A DNA stretch of 64,000 bases, from NCBI RefSeq assembly GCF_013410115.1, contig NZ_JACCCV010000002.1, positions 1,612,001-1,676,000 on the forward strand, given 5' to 3'. The stretch is from Tunturiibacter gelidiferens. Its GTDB lineage: Bacteria > Acidobacteriota > Terriglobia > Terriglobales > Acidobacteriaceae. Shown here one piece after another: positions 60,684-64,000 of this stretch (the first letter of the stretch is position 1; each line of letters begins with the position of its first letter). The notes beneath the pieces were generated by a model. That model was not told where the DNA came from, did not search any database, and was given only the letters and a program-made list of their open reading frames with translations. Position numbers and translations under genes: made by a program.

Positions 60684-61736
60684 CTAAAAGGCGAAGCCGG
60701 CGCAAGTGTCCGCTTCCCTTCCTAGCTTCGCTCTCCACTGGCTCGGAGTTACCCCCGCCCATCGCACAAACCCACGCGTGAGTATGCTCGGGTCGGCGTA
60801 GCCAACGATGGTGGCGATATTAGCGATTGTCATCCGGGTGCACTCAAGCAATTGCTGAGCATACTCGCACCGCGTCTCGTCCAACACCTCCTGAAAATTC
60901 ACCCCTGAAGCATTTAGCCGGCGGTCGAGCGTGCGACGGCTCATACCTAGCTGTTCCGCAATCGTAGTAGCAGAGAAATTACCCCTTATGAGCGCTACCC
61001 GCAGTTCGCGCCGAAGCTGGGTGACTAGATCGATATAGCCAGCGTGCCATAGGGTCTGAATTCGCTTCTCGATGACGATCCGACGCCGAACGTCGGCACC
61101 CGCAATCGGCTGATCAAGCATTCTTCGCGGAAAAACTACAGCGGTTTGATCGGCGTTGAAGGCAAGCTTGACCCCAAACGAATGCCGATAGTGAGATACA
61201 TCTCTGGGCTCGGATCGGGCTAATAGAACCTCCAGAGCGGACGCCTGGCCTGTACCGGCAAGCTCGCTAAAGATGGTGAATGCCCCCATGGCAGCGCCGT
61301 CGCAGATTAGATACTGACCGGGTACGTTTGGCTGGTAAACAGCGTACCCGAAGAACGCGTGCATCTTATCTTCCAGCAGATATGTGACACCTCCGTGAGC
61401 GTTTCGATGCTGATTGATCGCAAAATCCTGCAATGCAACGCGGAGCGTCGGCGAATTTCGCATCAGTTCGCCGAGAAGTCCAAGAGTTTCGGTCCGGATC
61501 TGTCGACCGATTTCTAGCCCAAAATGTGAACACCGAGTCTTCTCGCAGGACAACTGAGAGAGCAGCCCCATTGCTCGGTAAGGAATCGTTCCATCCGGAT
61601 TCTCTAGCGCGGACGCACTCAGACCAGCAGCGGCCAACACTACTAACGGGTCTACGTCGAAGCGCCTAAGAAGCTCAGGCAGGCAAGAGAGAAAACCCAC
61701 TCTTTGGAGGTTCTCGGGTAAATGCGGTTGAGGCAT
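60684..61736 (-). CDS. AraC-family transcriptional regulator
   Basis: A 350-residue regulator. The N-terminal ligand-binding domain (about 20-210) is of the type found in OruR/ArgR-like AraC proteins (LPELLRRFDVDPLVVLAAAG, HFGLEIGRQIRTETLGLLGE). The C-terminal DNA-binding domain has two HTHs: ATTIAEQLGMSRRTLDRRLN and IANIATIVGYADPSILTRGF with RWAGVTPSQWR. It is divergent from the S53 protease gene with about 490 bp between. A GACTATAGTC palindrome at 61829-61838 lies upstream of its own start. The effector ligand is unknown. Confidence 0.9.
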   Translation of the reverse strand: MPQPHLPENLQRVGFLSCLPELLRRFDVDPLVVLAAAGLSASALENPDGTIPYRAMGLLSQLSCEKTRCSHFGLEIGRQIRTETLGLLGELMRNSPTLRVALQDFAINQHRNAHGGVTYLLEDKMHAFFGYAVYQPNVPGQYLICDGAAMGAFTIFSELAGTGQASALEVLLARSEPRDVSHYRHSFGVKLAFNADQTAVVFPRRMLDQPIAGADVRRRIVIEKRIQTLWHAGYIDLVTQLRRELRVALIRGNFSATTIAEQLGMSRRTLDRRLNASGVNFQEVLDETRCEYAQQLLECTRMTIANIATIVGYADPSILTRGFVRWAGVTPSQWRAKLGREADTCAGFAF

Positions 61737-62224
61737 CTCGTTAGCTCTTCTTCCGAAACGGAGCCGTCTGGTCCCAACAAATATTTAGAAATTTTGTCCA
61801 TTATAGTCAAGTGCTTCTACGCGAGTCAGACTATAGTCGATTCGAACTCATAACTAGCCCGCTAACCTTGTGAAACATGCCCCAAAGAGCCTGACACCCT
61901 TGTGCGTGTTCGGTGCGGGCAATGGCGCAAGGGTGCGATTGTGCCATGTGTTGAGGGTTGGTCAGGACAGCAAACTGAATTGATAGATACGACTGCACCG
62001 CCGCGGAACCGTTGTGCCGCGCCTCTTCGGAGGTGGGGCTAAGGTCAACGAGCGGAATCACCGCTTCGCATGGTCACAACATCGGTAAGAACTGGAACCA
62101 GCCACGCCTCGGACCAACGCGTCGTGATGCCCTGCGGTTCGCACCAACACGGTCCCGCTTCAAGCAGCAGGTTTGGTTATAGCAGGTCCACAGAAGGACC
62201 AGAAACACTCATACGGAGAAACTC
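61737..62224. other. Divergent intergenic region, AraC gene to S53 protease
   Basis: No credible gene (the 61831-62061 ORF has no features). The perfect palindrome GACTATAGTC (61829-61838) with a TATAGTC copy at 61802-61808 is a candidate AraC-type site. The protease start is set by GGAG at 62214-62217. Confidence 0.45.
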
Positions 62225-64000
62225 ATGCACAGAAACAACCGTTGTAGAAACGTCGCCAAGGTTATGGGTCTTGCGATATGCCTGGTTTTCGGTCAAGCAG
62301 CAAAGGCTCAATCACGAATCACCGACTCAATTCAGAACGCGGAGCGCGTCGCAGTCAAAGGCAGCAGTCCTGACCGACTCATCTCGGTGAGCCAAGACAT
62401 CGGACGCCTCTCCTCCAGCCAAAGTCTTGGTCGGATGGTACTTCTGCTGGCGCCAACGGCAGCGCAGGATCAGGCCGCGGCCGATCTTATCGCCTCTCAG
62501 CATGACGCGTCTTCTCCCTTATTCCACAAGTGGCTGAGCCCGGCCGAATTTGGCCAACAGTTCGGAGTCGCCGATACCGATTCTTCTCAAGTCAGTCAGT
62601 GGCTTCAGAGTCAGGGTTTGAACGTTCACCATATCTCACAAAGCCGCCGCTTCATCGTGTTCAGCGGTAATGTCGCACAGGTCGAGAACGCGTTCTCGAC
62701 GCAGATGCACTCGTATTCCTACAAAAATAAAACGTTCATTTCGAACTCCAGCGATATTCAACTTCCTGCAGCCCTACGCAACGTCGTCAGGGGTGTCGTT
62801 CGGCTGCACAGTAATCCATCTTCTCCCGCTGTATTGAGCGGAACGAAGGTACACTTCAAAAAGGTTGGCGGCCAATTTACCTTTGACGACAGTTCGCATG
62901 GAATCGCCCCCGCCGACTTCGCGAAGATATATAACGTGCAGCCTCTCTACAATGCTGGAATTAACGGTACGGGCCAGACGATCGCCATTGTCGGTCGCAG
63001 CAATATAACCATTCAAGACATACGTGATTTCCGCAACCTTCTCGGGCTTCCCGCGAATGATCCTCAGGTCATTATCAACGGAAACGATCCCGGGATAACG
63101 ACTGATGTCGACGAGGCAACGCTCGATGTCACCTGGTCGGGCGCAGTAGCTCCGATGGCAAAGATTGATTTTGTCATCTCTCAAAGCAACTTCGCTGATG
63201 GAGTAGATGTCTCTGCAGAGTACATTGTCGACAATAATCTAGCTCCGGTCATGAGCACCAGCTATGGATCATGCGAGACTGACTTAGGCCCGGTCGAAAA
63301 TGCCTTCTACTTTTCACTCTGGCAGCAGGCAGCTGCACAGGGAATTACCTCATTTGTATCTGCTGGAGACAACGGCGGTGCAGGCTGTGACGCACCTGCG
63401 GGCGGAGTTTATTCTTCCGGCATCCTTGCTGTTAACGGAATTGCATCAACACCCTACAACGTCGCCGTTGGTGGTACCCAGTTTGAGGATACAAATAGCC
63501 ACAGCAAGTACTGGAGCGCGACTAACGATCCAACCACCGGTGAGTCTGCGCTCAGTTACATTCCAGAGATGGCATGGAATGAAAGCAGTAACGATCCAAA
63601 TAGTGTTTTGCTCTACGCAGGTAGTGGTGGCGTAAGCAGTCTTTACGCGAAACCCAACTGGCAGACCGGGGTAGGTGTTCCCGATGACGGAGCACGCGAC
63701 CTGCCCGACATCTCCCTCACTGCTTCACTTCACGATGGGTATCTTGTATGCCTGAATGGCAACTGTGGTTACGGCGACTACTTCTTCACCTTTGGTGGCA
63801 CCTCTGCCTCGAGCCCAGCCGCTGCTGGCGTCATGGCGCTGGTGAATCAGAAGATGGGCGGTCAGCCGCAAGGGATGGCCAACTACGTCTTCTACCGACT
63901 TGCCAAGGTCTCTGGGATCTTCCACGACACGACCAAAGGCAACAATAAAGTACCCGATCCCAACGGCCAGTACACCGTCGGATACGATGCAACTTCCGGC
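62225..64000 (+). CDS. Sedolisin-type (S53) secreted serine-carboxyl protease, 3' partial
   Basis: The frame is open from ATG 62225 to the window end (592 codons). A signal peptide (VMGLAICLVFGQAAKAQ) is followed by a pro-kumamolisin activation domain (about 35-200, with HDASSPLFHKWLSPAEFGQQ and NVAQVENAFSTQMHSY). The S53 catalytic domain follows: Glu297 and Asp301 in DEATLDVTW, oxyanion Asp382 in SAGDNGG and nucleophile Ser527 in FGGTSASSP. All catalytic residues are present. The calcium site and any C-terminal Ig-like domains lie beyond the window. An acid-active, exported endopeptidase, in keeping with an acidophilic soil lifestyle. Confidence 0.92.
   Translation, partial: MHRNNRCRNVAKVMGLAICLVFGQAAKAQSRITDSIQNAERVAVKGSSPDRLISVSQDIGRLSSSQSLGRMVLLLAPTAAQDQAAADLIASQHDASSPLFHKWLSPAEFGQQFGVADTDSSQVSQWLQSQGLNVHHISQSRRFIVFSGNVAQVENAFSTQMHSYSYKNKTFISNSSDIQLPAALRNVVRGVVRLHSNPSSPAVLSGTKVHFKKVGGQFTFDDSSHGIAPADFAKIYNVQPLYNAGINGTGQTIAIVGRSNITIQDIRDFRNLLGLPANDPQVIINGNDPGITTDVDEATLDVTWSGAVAPMAKIDFVISQSNFADGVDVSAEYIVDNNLAPVMSTSYGSCETDLGPVENAFYFSLWQQAAAQGITSFVSAGDNGGAGCDAPAGGVYSSGILAVNGIASTPYNVAVGGTQFEDTNSHSKYWSATNDPTTGESALSYIPEMAWNESSNDPNSVLLYAGSGGVSSLYAKPNWQTGVGVPDDGARDLPDISLTASLHDGYLVCLNGNCGYGDYFFTFGGTSASSPAAAGVMALVNQKMGGQPQGMANYVFYRLAKVSGIFHDTTKGNNKVPDPNGQYTVGYDATSG

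Overview
The window looks like a chromosome segment of an Acidobacteriota member, most likely class Terriglobia. The evidence is family content only: three Oar-type TonB-dependent receptors with an N-terminal carboxypeptidase-regulatory domain, PadR plus duplicated-permease (ADOP) cassettes, a VWFA-related acidobacterial protein, a wHTH-TM-TPR regulator and a secreted S53 protease. No rRNA, tRNA or CRISPR was seen, and the genus cannot be fixed.

Layout. 1-10.1 kb: broken small genes, an intact PadR/ADOP pair, two conserved unknowns, an IS110 remnant, a shattered DUF4062 gene and the tail of a sarcosine-oxidase-like gene. 10.3-17.7 kb: the most unusual locus. A sigma-54 activator is followed by a consensus -24/-12 promoter with a tandem dyad upstream, driving a 70-residue cationic repeat peptide that ends at a strong terminator. 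Convergent to it lies a tight three-gene operon: 3xGAF-TM-HlyD, an HlyD-type lipoprotein, and a PqqD-like/site-2-protease/HlyD fusion. I read this as a regulated peptide recognition, processing and export system. 18.5-26.3 kb: a two-component system, a beta-propeller protein, an Oar-type receptor and a small secreted protein. 26.3-27.4 kb: remnants of NmrA, DUF2924 and a serine recombinase. 28.0-40.4 kb: one leftward cluster, receptor - dctA - alpha/beta hydrolase - MmgE/PrpD - oxalate-decarboxylase-like bicupin - MmgE/PrpD, divergent from a wHTH-TM-TPR regulator. All four enzymes carry twin-arginine signals, so the pathway appears to be extracytoplasmic. 41-52 kb: a DoxX-like protein, a third receptor, a degraded ParB-methylase, and a PadR/permease pair divergent from an ABC transporter whose permease is frameshifted. 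52-64 kb: gene fragments, a complete but dead IS1182-like element, and assorted secreted or membrane proteins, ending in an S53 peptidase that runs off the window.

Two features cut across these regions. First, a family of about 60-bp imperfect palindromes occurs at 11 or more sites between genes, and every copy I found points the same way; two copies sit at gene truncation points. Second, pseudogenes are dense in the non-operonic stretches, with at least 12 broken genes, which suggests an eroding accessory region or local sequence errors.
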